Assembly: GCF_036250735.1 (NCBI RefSeq)
Contig: NZ_CP109430.1
Coordinates: 7,998,001-8,062,000 of the forward strand
Direction of reading: 5' to 3'
Length of the DNA: 64,000 nt
Source: Streptosporangium sp. NBC_01495
GTDB lineage: Bacteria > Actinomycetota > Actinomycetes > Streptosporangiales > Streptosporangiaceae
Part shown: piece after piece, positions 26,226-35,756 of the stretch
How the letters are laid out: each line of letters opens with the position of its first letter
Position numbering within the stretch: the first letter of the stretch is position 1
Translations under genes and position numbers: made by a program
Notes under the pieces: generated by a model
Told to the model about the DNA's origin: nothing
Database searches by the model: none
What the model saw: the letters and a program-made list of their open reading frames with translations, nothing else

Positions 26226-27317
26226 ATGTCCCGACCTACGCCGCTGCGCGGCGTGCACGAGTCCCTCGGCGCGACGCTGACCGACTTCGCGGGCTGGCTG
26301 ATGCCGCTCCGCTACGGCAGCGAGTCGGCCGAGCACAACGCGGTCCGCCAGGCGGCCGGCCTGTTCGACCTCTCCCACATGGGGGAGATCTTCGTGACGG
26401 GGCCGCAGGCCGCCGAAGCCCTCGACTACGCGCTGGTCGGCCACCTCTCCGCGCTGGAGCCCGGCCGCGCCCGCTACACCATGATCGTTGACGCCGAGGG
26501 CGGCGTGCTGGACGACCTGATCGTCTACCGGCTCGCCCCCGCCGAGTTCATGGTCGTCGCCAACGCCTCCAACTACCCCCGGGTCGCCGCCGAGCTGACC
26601 GGCCGCGCCAAGGGCTTCGACGCCGCGGTGGACGACCGCTCCGAGCGGTACGCGCTGGTCGCGGTCCAGGGCCCGCGCTCCGCGGAGATCCTGGGCTCGC
26701 TCACCGACGCCGACCTCGACGGGCTCAAGTACTACGCCGGCCTGCCCGCCGTCGTCGCGGGACGCGAGGCCCTCGTCGCCCGTACCGGGTACACCGGCGA
26801 GGACGGCTTCGAGCTGTTCGTCGCGGCCGGGGACGCGGAGCCGGTCTGGGCCGCCCTCACCGAGGCGGGCGCGCCGCACGGCCTGATCCCCGCGGGCCTG
26901 TCCGCCCGCGACACCCTCAGGCTGGAGGCCGGGATGCCGCTGTACGGCAACGAGCTGTCGGCCGGCCTCACCCCGTTCGACGCCGGGCTGGGCCGTGTGG
27001 TGAGGTTTGACAAGCCGGGCGACTTCGTCGGCCGGGCCGCCCTCGAATCGCTCAGGGAGGTCCCGCCGTCCCGCCGCCTGGTCGGCCTGATCGCGACCGG
27101 CCGCAGGGTGCCCCGGCACGGGTATCCGGTGGTGGTCGCCGGTGACGGCGCGGTCGTCGGTGAGGTCACCAGCGGGGCGCCCTCCCAGTCACTGGGCAGA
27201 CCCATCGCCATGGCCTATGTGGACAACGGCCTGTCGTCAGGACTGGCCGTCGACATCCGGGGCAGCCACGAGCCGGTCGAGGTCGTCGCACTGCCCTTCT
27301 ACAGGAGGAAAAAATGA
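26226..27317 (+). CDS. gcvT: Glycine cleavage system T protein (aminomethyltransferase)
   Basis: 363 residues. It transfers the methylene group from the H-protein-bound aminomethyl arm to tetrahydrofolate, releasing ammonia. LFDLSHMGEIFVTGPQA, YTMIVDAEGGVLDDLIVYRL, RTGYTGEDGFELF and LRLEAGMPLYGNEL are the family blocks. ATG 26226 has GAGGTG 6 nt upstream. Controlled by the preceding glycine riboswitch; ends in a 4-nt overlap with gcvH. Confidence 0.97.
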   Translation: MSRPTPLRGVHESLGATLTDFAGWLMPLRYGSESAEHNAVRQAAGLFDLSHMGEIFVTGPQAAEALDYALVGHLSALEPGRARYTMIVDAEGGVLDDLIVYRLAPAEFMVVANASNYPRVAAELTGRAKGFDAAVDDRSERYALVAVQGPRSAEILGSLTDADLDGLKYYAGLPAVVAGREALVARTGYTGEDGFELFVAAGDAEPVWAALTEAGAPHGLIPAGLSARDTLRLEAGMPLYGNELSAGLTPFDAGLGRVVRFDKPGDFVGRAALESLREVPPSRRLVGLIATGRRVPRHGYPVVVAGDGAVVGEVTSGAPSQSLGRPIAMAYVDNGLSSGLAVDIRGSHEPVEVVALPFYRRKK

Positions 27318-27703
27318 GCAGCATTCCCGAGGACCTGCACTACACCAAGGAACACGAGTGGATCTCCGGCATCGATGACGGCCTGACCCTCACCGTCGGC
27401 ATCACCGCCTACGCCGCCGAGGCGCTGGGCGACGTGGTCTTTGTGCAGGTTCCCGAGGTCGGCTCGACGGTCGCCTCCGGTGACGCCGTCGGCGAGGTCG
27501 AGTCGACCAAGTCGGTGAGCGACATCTTCGCCCCGGTCGGCGGCGAGATCGTCGAGGTCAACCAGGCCGTCGTGGACGACCCCTCGCTGGTCAACAGCGA
27601 CTCCTACGGTGACGGCTGGCTGTTCCGCGTACGTCTTGAGGGCTCCGCCGACGACCTGCTGTCGCCGGAGGAGTACGCCGCGCTCACCTCGGGTGAGTCC
27701 TAA
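27314..27703 (+). CDS. gcvH: Glycine cleavage system H protein
   Basis: 129-residue lipoyl carrier. Lipoylation lysine is Lys 66 in EVESTKSVSD; HYTKEHEWI at the start and LVNSDSYGDGWLFRVRL near the end are standard. The start overlaps the gcvT stop (ATGA). gcvP is not in the window. Confidence 0.97.
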   Translation: MSSIPEDLHYTKEHEWISGIDDGLTLTVGITAYAAEALGDVVFVQVPEVGSTVASGDAVGEVESTKSVSDIFAPVGGEIVEVNQAVVDDPSLVNSDSYGDGWLFRVRLEGSADDLLSPEEYAALTSGES

Positions 27704-27722
27704 GCCTCTTCCCCCTCGCGTC

Positions 27723-27756
27723 ACGGTCACGCGCGTCCGCGGGCGCGCGTGGCCGT
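27723..27756 (+). other. Hairpin between gcvH and sdaA
   Basis: 13-bp arms with one wobble, ACGGTCACGCGCG and CGCGCGTGGCCGT, around an 8-nt loop, 20 nt after the gcvH stop and just before the sdaA ribosome-binding site. It could attenuate sdaA or protect the gcvTH mRNA. Confidence 0.55.
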
Positions 27757-27775
27757 CCACGCTGGAAGGATTCAG

Positions 27776-29152
27776 ATGACGATCAGTGTTTTCGATCTCT
27801 TCAAGATCGGAATCGGCCCGTCCAGCTCGCACACCGGCGGTCCGATGGCCGCCGCCCACAAGTTCGCCCGCGGCCTCCACCAGGACGGGCTGCTGGAGAA
27901 GACCGCCCGGGTGAGCGCCATTCTGTACGGCTCGCTGGGCCTGACCGGCAAGGGCCACGGCAGCGACAAGGCCGTGCTGCTCGGCCTGTCCGGCGAGAAG
28001 CCCGAGCTGGTCGACGTCGACACGGTCGACGAACGGCTGGCCGCCATGCGCGAGTCCGGCACCATCTCCCTGTACGGCTCCCGCGAGATCCCCTTCGTCA
28101 TCGGCGAGGACCTCGTCTTCGAACGCAAGATCTCGCTCCCCGGCCACCCCAACGGCATGCGCTTCACCGCCCTGTCCGAGTCCGGCGAGACGATCCGCGA
28201 GAAGGTCTACTACTCGGTGGGCGGCGGCTTCGTCGTCGACGAGAACGCCACCGGCGCCGACCGGATCAAAGCCGACGACACCGTCCTGCCGTACCCCTTC
28301 ACCACGGCTGTGGAGCTGCTCGCCCAGTGCGCGGAGACCGGGCTGTCGATCTCCGGGCTGATGCTGGAGAACGAGCGGGCGTTCGGCCGCACCGAGGCCG
28401 AGATCCGCGCCCAGCTGCTCGTCCTGTGGCAGGTCATGAGCGAGTGCGTGCGGCGCGGCATCGGCAAGGAGGGTGTGCTGCCCGGCGGCCTGAAGGTCCG
28501 CCGCCGCGCCCACCAGCTCCACCGGCAGCTGCGGAGCGAGTCGCCGGAGAAGGACTCGCTGCAGACGATGGACTGGGTCTCGCTGTTCGCCCTCGCGGTC
28601 AACGAGGAGAACGCCGCCGGAGGCCGCATCGTCACCGCGCCCACCAACGGCGCCGCGGGCATCATCCCGGCCGTGCTCACCTACTACGACCGCTTCACGA
28701 AGGACTCCGACGACGAGGGCGTGATCCGCTTCCTGCTGACGGCGGGGGCGATCGGCGTGCTGTTCAAGGAGAACGCCTCCATCTCCGGCGCCGAGGTCGG
28801 CTGCCAGGGCGAGGTCGGCTCGGCCTGCTCGATGGCCGCCGCCGGGCTCACCGAGGTGATGGGCGGAACCCCCGAGCAGGTCGAGAACGCCGCCGAGATC
28901 GGCATCGAGCACAACCTGGGGCTGACCTGCGACCCGATCGGCGGCCTGGTGCAGATCCCGTGCATCGAGCGCAACGCGGTCGCCTCGATCAAGGCGATCG
29001 CCGCCGCCAGGATCGCGATGCGCGGCGACGGCCGCCATTTCGTCTCGCTGGACAAAGCCATCAAGACCATGCGCGACACCGGCCGCGACATGCTCGACAA
29101 GTACAAGGAGACCAGCAGGGGAGGGCTCGCGGTGAACGTCATCGAATGCTGA
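27776..29152 (+). CDS. sdaA: L-serine ammonia-lyase, iron-sulfur type
   Basis: 458 residues, single-chain SdaA. Starts [20 protein letters not shown]; the 4Fe-4S ligands are in [16 protein letters not shown] and [19 protein letters not shown]. It deaminates serine to pyruvate, draining serine made from glycine plus methylene-THF. Start ATG 27776 behind GGAAGGA. In Streptomyces gcvT-gcvH is usually followed by glyA then sdaA; glyA is missing here. A 35-bp tandem array begins at its stop codon. Confidence 0.95.
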   Translation: MTISVFDLFKIGIGPSSSHTGGPMAAAHKFARGLHQDGLLEKTARVSAILYGSLGLTGKGHGSDKAVLLGLSGEKPELVDVDTVDERLAAMRESGTISLYGSREIPFVIGEDLVFERKISLPGHPNGMRFTALSESGETIREKVYYSVGGGFVVDENATGADRIKADDTVLPYPFTTAVELLAQCAETGLSISGLMLENERAFGRTEAEIRAQLLVLWQVMSECVRRGIGKEGVLPGGLKVRRRAHQLHRQLRSESPEKDSLQTMDWVSLFALAVNEENAAGGRIVTAPTNGAAGIIPAVLTYYDRFTKDSDDEGVIRFLLTAGAIGVLFKENASISGAEVGCQGEVGSACSMAAAGLTEVMGGTPEQVENAAEIGIEHNLGLTCDPIGGLVQIPCIERNAVASIKAIAAARIAMRGDGRHFVSLDKAIKTMRDTGRDMLDKYKETSRGGLAVNVIEC

Positions 29153-29359
29153 ACGGGGACGGCTCCCGGCTTCCGGGGGTCCGTTGAACGGGAGCGGTTC
29201 CCGGCTTCCGGGGGTCCGTTGAACGGGAGCGGTTCCCGGCTCCCGGGGGTCCGTTGAACGGGAGCGGTTCCCGGCTCCCGGAGGTCCGTTGAACGGGAAC
29301 GGCTCCCGGCTCCCGGAGGTCCCTTGAACGGGAACGGCTCCCGGCTCCCGGAGGACCCT
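29150..29359 (+). repeat. Six-copy 35-bp tandem repeat starting at the sdaA stop codon
   Basis: Units start at 29150, 29185, 29220, 29255, 29290 and 29325, exact 35-nt spacing, each opening with TGAACGG(G/A) and containing CGGCTCCCGG or CGGCTTCCGG and CCGTT. The first TGA is the sdaA stop. Each unit can fold (AACGG/CCGTT, GGGA/TCCC). Degenerate copies continue to about 29440. No gene lies in 29153-29560. Confidence 0.93.
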
Positions 29360-29560
29360 TGAGGAACGCTTCCTGACTCCCAGGCTCCTCGCACGGAGAC
29401 GGCTCCCGGCTCCCGAGGGTCCTGGAGGGCACGAGGGAGGAGGGCCGAGGGACTTCGGGGACATACAACCCGATCGCTACCAAATTTCGCATCACGTGCA
29501 GGCTCCTCCGATCCCGCACCTATGCTGGGTGGCCATGTGCGCGGGATTCGGGAGGTCGCG

Positions 29561-31534
29561 GTGGTAACGGGAACGCACCCGGTAAGCCGTTCCCATCGCT
29601 CCCAGCGCCCCGCGAGTCCCTCCCGCCCCCTGCGGATGCTCCGCTTCCTCGGGTCGCACTGGCTCTTCGTCACCGCCCTGCTGGCGGGTGGCGGCCTGCG
29701 GGTCCTCGCCATGCTCGGCTACCGGCCCGCCCTGTGGTTCTGGGCCGACTCCTTCGTCTACCTGAACGCGGGGCTCGCCCCCCGCCCCCTGGAGTCCCGC
29801 CCGGCGGGCTACGCGCTGTTCCTGTGGATCCTCAAGCCGCTGTCCAACGTCCCCGCGGTGGTCGTGGTGCAGCACCTGCTCGGACTGGTCGTGGCCGTCT
29901 GCGTCTACCTGCTGCTGCGCAGGCTGGGCGGGCTGCCCGGGTGGGGCGCGACGCTCGCCGCGCTGCCGGTGCTGCTGGACGCCTACCAGATCCAGCTCGA
30001 ACACCTCGTCATGGCGGACCTGCTCTTCCAGTTCCTGGCGGTGCTGGCGGTCACGCTGCTGCTGTGGCGGCGGCGCCCCGCGGTGTGGGTCGCGGCGCTG
30101 GCCGGAGCGCTGCTGGCCGCGGCGACCGTCACCCGCACGATCGGGCTGCCGCTGATCGCCGTGGCACTGGTCTGCATGGTGATCCGCAGGGCCGGGTGGC
30201 GGGCGGTCGTCGCCGCGACCCTGGCCGCCGCGCTCGGCCTGGGCTCGTACGCGGCCTGGTTCAGGGCCGAACACGGCAGTTTCGGGCTGACCAGGGGCAA
30301 CACCTTCCTCTGGGCGCGGACGATGACCTTCGCCGACTGCGCCAAGATCCAGCCGACCGGGCCCGAGGCGGCCCTGTGCCCCGTCGAACCGCTGGGACAG
30401 CGCGCGGCGCCACCCGTCTACATCTGGGACGGTAAGTCACCGCTGAACAAGGTCAAGGGCAGCTGGGCCGAGCGCGACGCGCTCGCGGGCACCTTCGCCA
30501 CCCAGGCGATCATGGCCCAGCCGTTCGACTTCCTCCGGGCGGGCCTGGAGGACGCGGCCCACATCTTCGACTGGACCCGGCGCGTCTACCCGGCTCCCGG
30601 GCCGCAGAGCGCCTACGTCTTCCCCGACACCGTGCGTCCCTTCTCCTCGGGGGCCGCCTCGCAGGGCAAGACCGCCGAGGAGCTGACCGTGGCCTACCAG
30701 GGCTCGTCGGGGGCGCCGGTGATGGCCGAGCCGTACGCGGGCTGGTTGCGCGGCTACCAGGAATACGGCTTCGTGCGGGGCCCGTACCTCGCGGTGATCC
30801 TGCTGGTCGGCCTGGTCGGCGTGCTGACCCGGCTGCGGCGGCTCGGTGGCGTGGTGCTGCTGCCCTGGGCGGCGGGGACCATGCTGCTGATCCTGCCGCC
30901 CTTCATCGCGGCCTTCGATCACCGCTACGTCGTGCCCGCCCTCCCGCTGGCCTGCCTCGCCGCCGGGCTGGCCTTCGGGACCAGGAACGAGGAGAAGAAC
31001 ACACCCGCGGCCGAGGAACCGGACGAGGAGCCGCCGTACGAGGGAGCAGGCGACAAGGACCCTTTCCTCGACCCGTTCCACGGCGCGACGGCCGAGCGGC
31101 CGGTGTACGCGAGCCCCGTCCGGGAAACGGCGCACGGGTCGTACGACGGGCAGGCCTACGGGAGCACCGCGTACGGCGCGACGGGCGAGCGTCCGGCGTA
31201 CGGCGGGACGGCTGAACGGCCGGCGTACGGCGGGACAGGCGAGCGTCCGGCGTACGGCGGGTCAGCGGCGGCGGACGTGCAGGCGAACCAACACGCCGAG
31301 TTCTACCTCCCCGAGCGCCCGTCGGACCTTCCCCACCGCGTCCCTGTTCAGCCGGGCCACAAGCTTGCCGACATCGGTGGCGGGCGCGCAGCCCACCCCG
31401 ATTCGCAGCCGCTCGTGCCGTACGTACCTGACGCGGACTCGGGTGAGCCCTTCGACTTCTTTAAGAGCAACCCCGAGCATGGCGGTCCCCGTCCCGGTCC
31501 GCCTGCCCCACCGCCCCCATCCCAGGGTGTGTAG
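29561..31534 (+). CDS. GT-C-like polytopic membrane glycosyltransferase family protein, with repeat-rich read-through tail
   Basis: 657 residues. About 10-12 membrane helices from [20 protein letters not shown] to [12 protein letters not shown]. The first outer loop [11 protein letters not shown] and later HLVMADLLF recall the acidic loops of dolichyl/decaprenyl-phosphate-sugar-dependent mannosyltransferases. The cytoplasmic tail contains three to four 9-residue AYGGTAERP-like repeats and then 90 residues antisense to the convergent AmaP-like gene. GTG 29561 has GGGAGG 5 nt upstream; ATG 29522 is in a TATGCT that may be the -10 box. Sugar and acceptor unknown. Confidence 0.75.
   Translation: MVTGTHPVSRSHRSQRPASPSRPLRMLRFLGSHWLFVTALLAGGGLRVLAMLGYRPALWFWADSFVYLNAGLAPRPLESRPAGYALFLWILKPLSNVPAVVVVQHLLGLVVAVCVYLLLRRLGGLPGWGATLAALPVLLDAYQIQLEHLVMADLLFQFLAVLAVTLLLWRRRPAVWVAALAGALLAAATVTRTIGLPLIAVALVCMVIRRAGWRAVVAATLAAALGLGSYAAWFRAEHGSFGLTRGNTFLWARTMTFADCAKIQPTGPEAALCPVEPLGQRAAPPVYIWDGKSPLNKVKGSWAERDALAGTFATQAIMAQPFDFLRAGLEDAAHIFDWTRRVYPAPGPQSAYVFPDTVRPFSSGAASQGKTAEELTVAYQGSSGAPVMAEPYAGWLRGYQEYGFVRGPYLAVILLVGLVGVLTRLRRLGGVVLLPWAAGTMLLILPPFIAAFDHRYVVPALPLACLAAGLAFGTRNEEKNTPAAEEPDEEPPYEGAGDKDPFLDPFHGATAERPVYASPVRETAHGSYDGQAYGSTAYGATGERPAYGGTAERPAYGGTGERPAYGGSAAADVQANQHAEFYLPERPSDLPHRVPVQPGHKLADIGGGRAAHPDSQPLVPYVPDADSGEPFDFFKSNPEHGGPRPGPPAPPPPSQGV
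31169..31262 (+). repeat. 27-bp tandem repeats in the membrane-protein tail
   Basis: Units start at 31169, 31196, 31223 and 31250 (partial), each beginning GCGTACGGCG and encoding AYG(A/G)T(A/G)ERP. The array stops exactly at 31262, the stop codon of the convergent gene. Unit length divisible by 3 keeps the frame open. Confidence 0.9.
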
Positions 31535-31762
31535 CAGCCACCGCATCGCCAGGAGCACCAGCGCCGCCAGCAGCAGCGCGACCAGCCAGCCCAGCCACGG
31601 ATGCGCGGCCAGCCACCCGGGGAACCCCCGGTGCACGAGCCTGGCCCCTGGCGAGTGGCCGGGAATGTCGCCGCGTCCCCGCAGGAAGGCGTAGAGCCCG
31701 GCGCACACCAGCACCGTCCCGGTGACGGCCAGGCCGATCCGGTTGCCCAGGTACGGCCTCAT
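31262..31762 (-). CDS. AmaP-like alkaline-shock membrane anchor protein
   Basis: 166 residues: an N-terminal helix ([19 protein letters not shown]), a second helix ([19 protein letters not shown]) and a C-terminal Asp23-like part ([40 protein letters not shown]). AmaP anchors Asp23/Gls24 envelope-stress proteins. The last 273 nt overlap antisense with the membrane protein gene. ATG 31762 overlaps the DUF6286 stop by 4 nt. Confidence 0.8.
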   Translation of the reverse strand: MRPYLGNRIGLAVTGTVLVCAGLYAFLRGRGDIPGHSPGARLVHRGFPGWLAAHPWLGWLVALLLAALVLLAMRWLLHTLGWGRWGRRTGTGTAMLGVALKEVEGLTRVRVRYVRHERLRIGVGCAPATDVGKLVARLNRDAVGKVRRALGEVELGVLVRLHVRRR

Positions 31763-32421
31763 CGGCCCCCCTTCCTGCGCAGCCGTACGACGACGTCACC
31801 CGCGCACATCGCGCCCAGGCCCGCCAGCCGGTCGCCCACCGCCGCGCCCACCCGGCGCAGCACGGGCCCGGTCCGCTCGGCGTCGGTGAACACGGTGACC
31901 TCGACGATCCGCGACGTGAGCCGGACCCGCGCCCCCTTCACCTCGTCCACCGACTCGGCCGCCTCCCTCAGCGTGCGGCGGAGCCCGGACCTGGTGATGC
32001 CGATCACCATGTGCGGGTCTCCCGACTCCAGCGGTATCAGCCGGGTCCGCCCCGGCAGCGCGGCGAGCGCGAGCATCACCAGGCCCGCCGCCATGGCGAG
32101 CACCGACGCGGCGAAGGTGGCGGGGTCCGACCAGTTCCACGCGCCGGCACCGTTGACGAGCCGCCGGTAGGGCACCCGCGCGAGCGGCGACTCCATGAGC
32201 AGGCCCACCGTCACCGAGGCCGCGACCGCCAGCACGGCGGACACCATCAGGGCGGCGGGGACGCCCGCGGGGGTCCTGCTCGGCCTGAGCATCCGCACCG
32301 ACCTGCGCCGGACGTCCTGGAACTGCTCGGCCGCCGCCTTGCCTCCCGAGCCTCCGGTGGTGGTCCCCGCGCCGCCGGTGCCTCCCGAGCCCGCCAGGAT
32401 GTCCTGGAGAGTAGTCGTCAT
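31759..32421 (-). CDS. DUF6286-type membrane protein of the Asp23/AmaP cluster
   Basis: 220 residues: a Gly/Thr-rich N-terminus, two membrane helices (ALMVSAVLAVAASVTVGLLM and FAASVLAMAAGLVMLALAAL) and a C-terminal domain (GITRSGLRRTLREAAESVDE) resembling the envelope-stress set. In related genomes one or two Asp23 genes precede it; here the next gene upstream is a divergent PLP enzyme, so the cluster is partial. Confidence 0.78.
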   Translation of the reverse strand: MTTTLQDILAGSGGTGGAGTTTGGSGGKAAAEQFQDVRRRSVRMLRPSRTPAGVPAALMVSAVLAVAASVTVGLLMESPLARVPYRRLVNGAGAWNWSDPATFAASVLAMAAGLVMLALAALPGRTRLIPLESGDPHMVIGITRSGLRRTLREAAESVDEVKGARVRLTSRIVEVTVFTDAERTGPVLRRVGAAVGDRLAGLGAMCAGDVVVRLRRKGGR

Positions 32422-32570
32422 TCGGTCATGTGTACGCGTTCAGGCAGGGGCGGGCCGGGGATCAACCGCCCACTTGCACGATCTTGGGATCCCCCTGGCG
32501 GGAGCATTGATCACCCGTCCGACAACATGAATATTCCTCACATATGCTGGAGTGGGTTTATCCTGCGGGC

Positions 32571-33764
32571 ATGGACGACCGCCAGCGCTACGACCGGGCC
32601 ACAGCGCACCTGGACCCTCCCTTCGCCGTCCTCGACCTGCCCGCCCTGCGCGCCAACGCCGAGGGCATGGTCCGCCGCGCCGGAGGCAAGCCGATCAGGG
32701 TCGCCAGCAAGTCCGTCAGGTCCCGGGCCGTGCTCGAACGCATCCTCGCCATGGACGGCTTCACCGGGATCATGGCCTTCACCCTCCCCGAGGCCCTCTG
32801 GCTCGTCTCCACCGGGATGCGGGACGTGCTGGTCGCGTACCCCACCGTCGACCGCGCCGCGCTCGCCGAGCTGGCCGCCGGGCCGGTCGCGGCCCGGGAG
32901 ATCACGATCATGGTGGACCGGACCGAGCACCTGGACCTGGTCGAGTCCGCCGTCGCCGGGGTCCGCGACCGCCACGAGATCCGGCTCTGCCTGGACGTCG
33001 ACGCGGGCTACCTCGCCTTCGGCGGCCGGTTCAGGGCGGGCGTCCGCCGCTCCCCCGTCCGCGAGATCGACCAGGCCGCCGACCTCGCCACCGAGATCGC
33101 GAAACGGCCCGGGTTCCGGCTCGTGGGCCTGATGGCGTACGAGGCGCAGATCGCCGGGGTCGGCGACAACCCTCCGGGCAACCCCGCCCTCACCCGGGCC
33201 GTCCGCCTGATGCAGGCCAGGTCCCGGCGCGAGCTGATCACGCGCAGGGGCCGGATCGTCCAGGCCGTCCGCCAGGTCACCGACCTGGAGTTCGTCAACG
33301 GCGGCGGCACCGGCAGCATCGAGAAGACCGCCAAGGAGAGGGCCGTCACCGAGATCGCGGCCGGATCCGGCTTCTTCCACCCCCGCCTGTTCGACTTCTA
33401 CCGGGGATTCACCGGCCGGCCCGCCGCCCTGTTCGCCCTGCCCGTCGTCCGCCGCCCCGCCCCCGGCGTCGTCACCGTCCTCGGCGGCGGCTACCCCGCC
33501 TCCGGAGCCCCCGGCGACGACCGCCTGCCCCAGCCCTACCTGCCGTGCGGGCTGCGCTACGACTCCAACGAGGGGGCCGGAGAGGTCCAGACCCCCCTGA
33601 TCGGGCAGGCCGCCGAGGACCTGCGCGCCGGCGACCGGGTCTGGTTCCGGCACGCCAAGGCGGGCGAGCTCTGCGAGCGCTTCGCGAGCCTGCACCTGAT
33701 CGACGGGGACGAGGTCGTGGACGAGGTCCCCACCTACCGGGGCGAGGGCCGCACCTTCCTCTGA
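32571..33764 (+). CDS. PLP-dependent amino acid deaminase/aldolase (alanine racemase-like fold)
   Basis: 397 residues. N-terminal alanine-racemase-like barrel with the PLP lysine in IRVASKSVRS, LCLDVDAGYLAFGGRF, and a C-terminal domain with HAKAGELCERFASLHLIDGD, where His and Cys match the metal site of D-threonine aldolase and D-serine dehydratase. It probably cleaves or deaminates a D-hydroxyamino acid. ATG 32571; a TATGCT at 32543-32548 may be its -10 box. The stop region TGACCTCTGACCTTTGACC repeats TGA three times at 7-nt spacing. Confidence 0.87.
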   Translation: MDDRQRYDRATAHLDPPFAVLDLPALRANAEGMVRRAGGKPIRVASKSVRSRAVLERILAMDGFTGIMAFTLPEALWLVSTGMRDVLVAYPTVDRAALAELAAGPVAAREITIMVDRTEHLDLVESAVAGVRDRHEIRLCLDVDAGYLAFGGRFRAGVRRSPVREIDQAADLATEIAKRPGFRLVGLMAYEAQIAGVGDNPPGNPALTRAVRLMQARSRRELITRRGRIVQAVRQVTDLEFVNGGGTGSIEKTAKERAVTEIAAGSGFFHPRLFDFYRGFTGRPAALFALPVVRRPAPGVVTVLGGGYPASGAPGDDRLPQPYLPCGLRYDSNEGAGEVQTPLIGQAAEDLRAGDRVWFRHAKAGELCERFASLHLIDGDEVVDEVPTYRGEGRTFL

Positions 33765-33849
33765 CCTCTGACCTTTGACCCGCCCGCTCGTCTCCTGCCT
33801 CTTCGAGAGAGCCATCCGGGAGTAGCGGGAACCCGAGCGGAGCAGCGCC

Positions 33850-33906
33850 CCTTTGAACCCGCCTGAACCCGCGTCCCTTTGAACGCGTCACCTTGAACGC
33901 GTCACC
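33850..33906 (+). repeat. Short degenerate tandem repeats (GAACSCGTC type)
   Basis: Two exact 14-nt copies of TTGAACGCGTCACC and three looser TGAACCCG copies, downstream of the PLP enzyme stop. No gene lies in 33765-34056. Confidence 0.6.
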
Positions 33907-33937
33907 GCCCGGGACACGGGAGCGGGTCCCGGCACGC

Positions 33938-33976
33938 GAAACGGGCACCCGCCGCTCTACGGCGGGTGCCCGTTTC
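33938..33976. terminator. Bidirectional intrinsic terminator
   Basis: Perfect 17-bp arms (GAAACGGGCACCCGCCG and its complement) with loop CTCTA. The A- and T-ends give a short U-tract in both directions. It separates the convergent PLP enzyme and secreted-protein genes. Confidence 0.9.
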
Positions 33977-34056
33977 TGTCACGTTCCAACCCCACCCTCC
34001 GGGCACGATGGCCTGCGGTGCTCTCGCACCCGGAGGGGCCGAGCCTCCGAGAGATC

Positions 34057-34572
34057 TCAGAAGCCCAGGTCGAGCTCTTCCCACCTGCTGCACTTGTAGG
34101 TCGACGAGCTGCGGTACTTGACCTGGCAGGTCTTGACCCGCACCTCGCTCACGTCGTGCGCCGTGACGCGGAAGCGCTTGGTGTCGTCGTAGCTGCACAG
34201 CCTGTCGCGCTTGGCGATGTCCCAGTCCTCGTCACCGGACGAGATGACCTGGACCTCGACGTAGGCGCAGCGACCGCCCTGACGGAGGGTGCGCCGGTCA
34301 CCGTCGTACAACTCGCCCAGCAACCTGAACGTGTTGTCTTCCTCTTCGTCACCCTCGACCGAGTACTCCGCCTCCAGCGTGGCCAGGCCGTTCCTGGACT
34401 CCTGCTCGAAGCTGTCGTCGAAGTCCCGCGCCGACGACGCAGAGGAAGCCGAGGACGCAGAGGAAGCCGCCGACGCGGACGCCGACGTCGCGGCGAAGGC
34501 GGCCGGAGCCACCGTCAGCATGAGGCCCGTGGTCGCCACCACCGCGATCGCGGAGCGAATGATGCTTTTCAT
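34057..34572 (-). CDS. Small secreted protein with four cysteines, unknown
   Basis: 171 residues. Signal peptide MKSIIRSAIAVVATTGLMLT then VAPAAFA, probable cleavage after AFA. An Ala/Ser repeat linker (SASSASSASSA) follows, then an acidic mature domain with Cys in RCAYVEV, RLCSYD, KTCQVKY and YKCSRW, likely two disulfides. ATG 34572 is 7 nt after GGGAGGGG. A TGAGTA-N6-TACTCA repeat at 34631-34648 is a possible operator. Family not recognised. Confidence 0.8.
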   Translation of the reverse strand: MKSIIRSAIAVVATTGLMLTVAPAAFAATSASASAASSASSASSASSARDFDDSFEQESRNGLATLEAEYSVEGDEEEDNTFRLLGELYDGDRRTLRQGGRCAYVEVQVISSGDEDWDIAKRDRLCSYDDTKRFRVTAHDVSEVRVKTCQVKYRSSSTYKCSRWEELDLGF

Positions 34573-34781
34573 GGATTTACCCCTCCCTTTCACCTACTCG
34601 CGATGTTCCGCGAGCAAGGAAAAGGGCACATGAGTAAACCCCTACTCAACTCGGGACCGCCGACCACCGGCGCCCTTCACAGCGGTCAGGATCGGCGCCG
34701 GATCCGTGCGGCCGGAAGCATCGAAAGGACCGTCCGGGACAGAACCGCCGCCGGCTCGGCAAGATGGGACGCCGAGCCCGC

Positions 34782-35756
34782 TCATCCGCTCGCCCGACGA
34801 TCGGGATGATCGGGAGGAGGTGGGCAGCGCAGGCCGCCGGTCAGGCTGTCCTCGGGAAGCAGCGCCAGGTTGGACTCCCTGACGTAGTAGACCCGCAGAC
34901 CTCGCGAGTCGTGCGCGAGCCTGTGGAGATAGCGCCCCACCAGAGCCACCGTAGCGAGCACCAGCCCGATGAGCAGGAGCTGGGCCGCGCCCATGACCGA
35001 CCCGCCCACCACCCCCAGATATCCGAGTATCGCCATCACCAGCGAGAGACCCCCGCCCAGCACGGCCACCGCGTACACCGCGTTGAGCGGACGCCAGGAG
35101 AAGCCGAAGAACAGCTCGAAGCCGTGTGCGACCAGCCTCGCCAGGCGGAGCTTGGAGCGGCCCGCCGTGCGCGGTCTGTGCGTGACCGGGGTGACGGCGT
35201 GGCGGGCACCGACGAGGGGCACCGCCGGGATGAACCAGGGCAGCCTCAGATCGGTGATCGTGCGGGCCACGCCGGTGCGTACCACCCTGAAGGTGGACGC
35301 GCCCCTTGGCATGTCGATCCCGAAGACCCGCCGGGCCGTCCAGTGCAGACCTGCCGACCCGAGCCTGCGAACCAGAGGGTCACGTCGCCCCAGCCGCTCG
35401 CCGAACACGACGTCGTAACCCTCGCCGGCTTTGGCGAGTAGTGCCCAGATCTCCTCGGGCGGCACCTGGAGGTCCGCGTCGCACTGGACCGTCCATGGCT
35501 GGCCGGCATAGCGGAACCCGGCCGCCATGACGGCATCGATACCGAAGTTACGGGTGAAGGACAGGTAACGCACTCGTGGATCCGACTCCGCCAGGCGGCG
35601 GACCCGGTCGAGGGAGTCGTCGGTACTGCCGTCGTCGACGAAGAGGATCTCCAACTCGTCGATCCCCTTCAGGGCCTCGGTCAGCTCGCGGTGGGCGACC
35701 TCGACCTGCGCTCCCTCGTTGAAACACGGCACCAGCACGGTCAGCCCGGTCGTCAC
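34782..35756 (-). CDS. Family 2 glycosyltransferase with C-terminal membrane helices
   Basis: 324 residues. GT-A fold: LTVLVPCFNEGAQV, LFVDDGSTDDS, CDADLQVPPEE (the D-x-D metal site) and YDVVFGERLGRRD, then two membrane helices near residues 240-290. It resembles polyprenyl-phosphate sugar transferases (DPM1/GtrB-type) that charge undecaprenyl phosphate. Last gene of the five-gene minus operon starting at 39760. Its ATG overlaps the flippase stop by 4 nt. Confidence 0.9.
   Translation of the reverse strand: MTTGLTVLVPCFNEGAQVEVAHRELTEALKGIDELEILFVDDGSTDDSLDRVRRLAESDPRVRYLSFTRNFGIDAVMAAGFRYAGQPWTVQCDADLQVPPEEIWALLAKAGEGYDVVFGERLGRRDPLVRRLGSAGLHWTARRVFGIDMPRGASTFRVVRTGVARTITDLRLPWFIPAVPLVGARHAVTPVTHRPRTAGRSKLRLARLVAHGFELFFGFSWRPLNAVYAVAVLGGGLSLVMAILGYLGVVGGSVMGAAQLLLIGLVLATVALVGRYLHRLAHDSRGLRVYYVRESNLALLPEDSLTGGLRCPPPPDHPDRRASG

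Noticed and set aside
29139-29519. Repeat-encoded peptide frames (e.g. SREPFPFNGPPGAG types) over the sdaA array
   Set aside because: They only translate the 35-bp repeat; they lack starts with ribosome-binding sites and cross a non-coding array.
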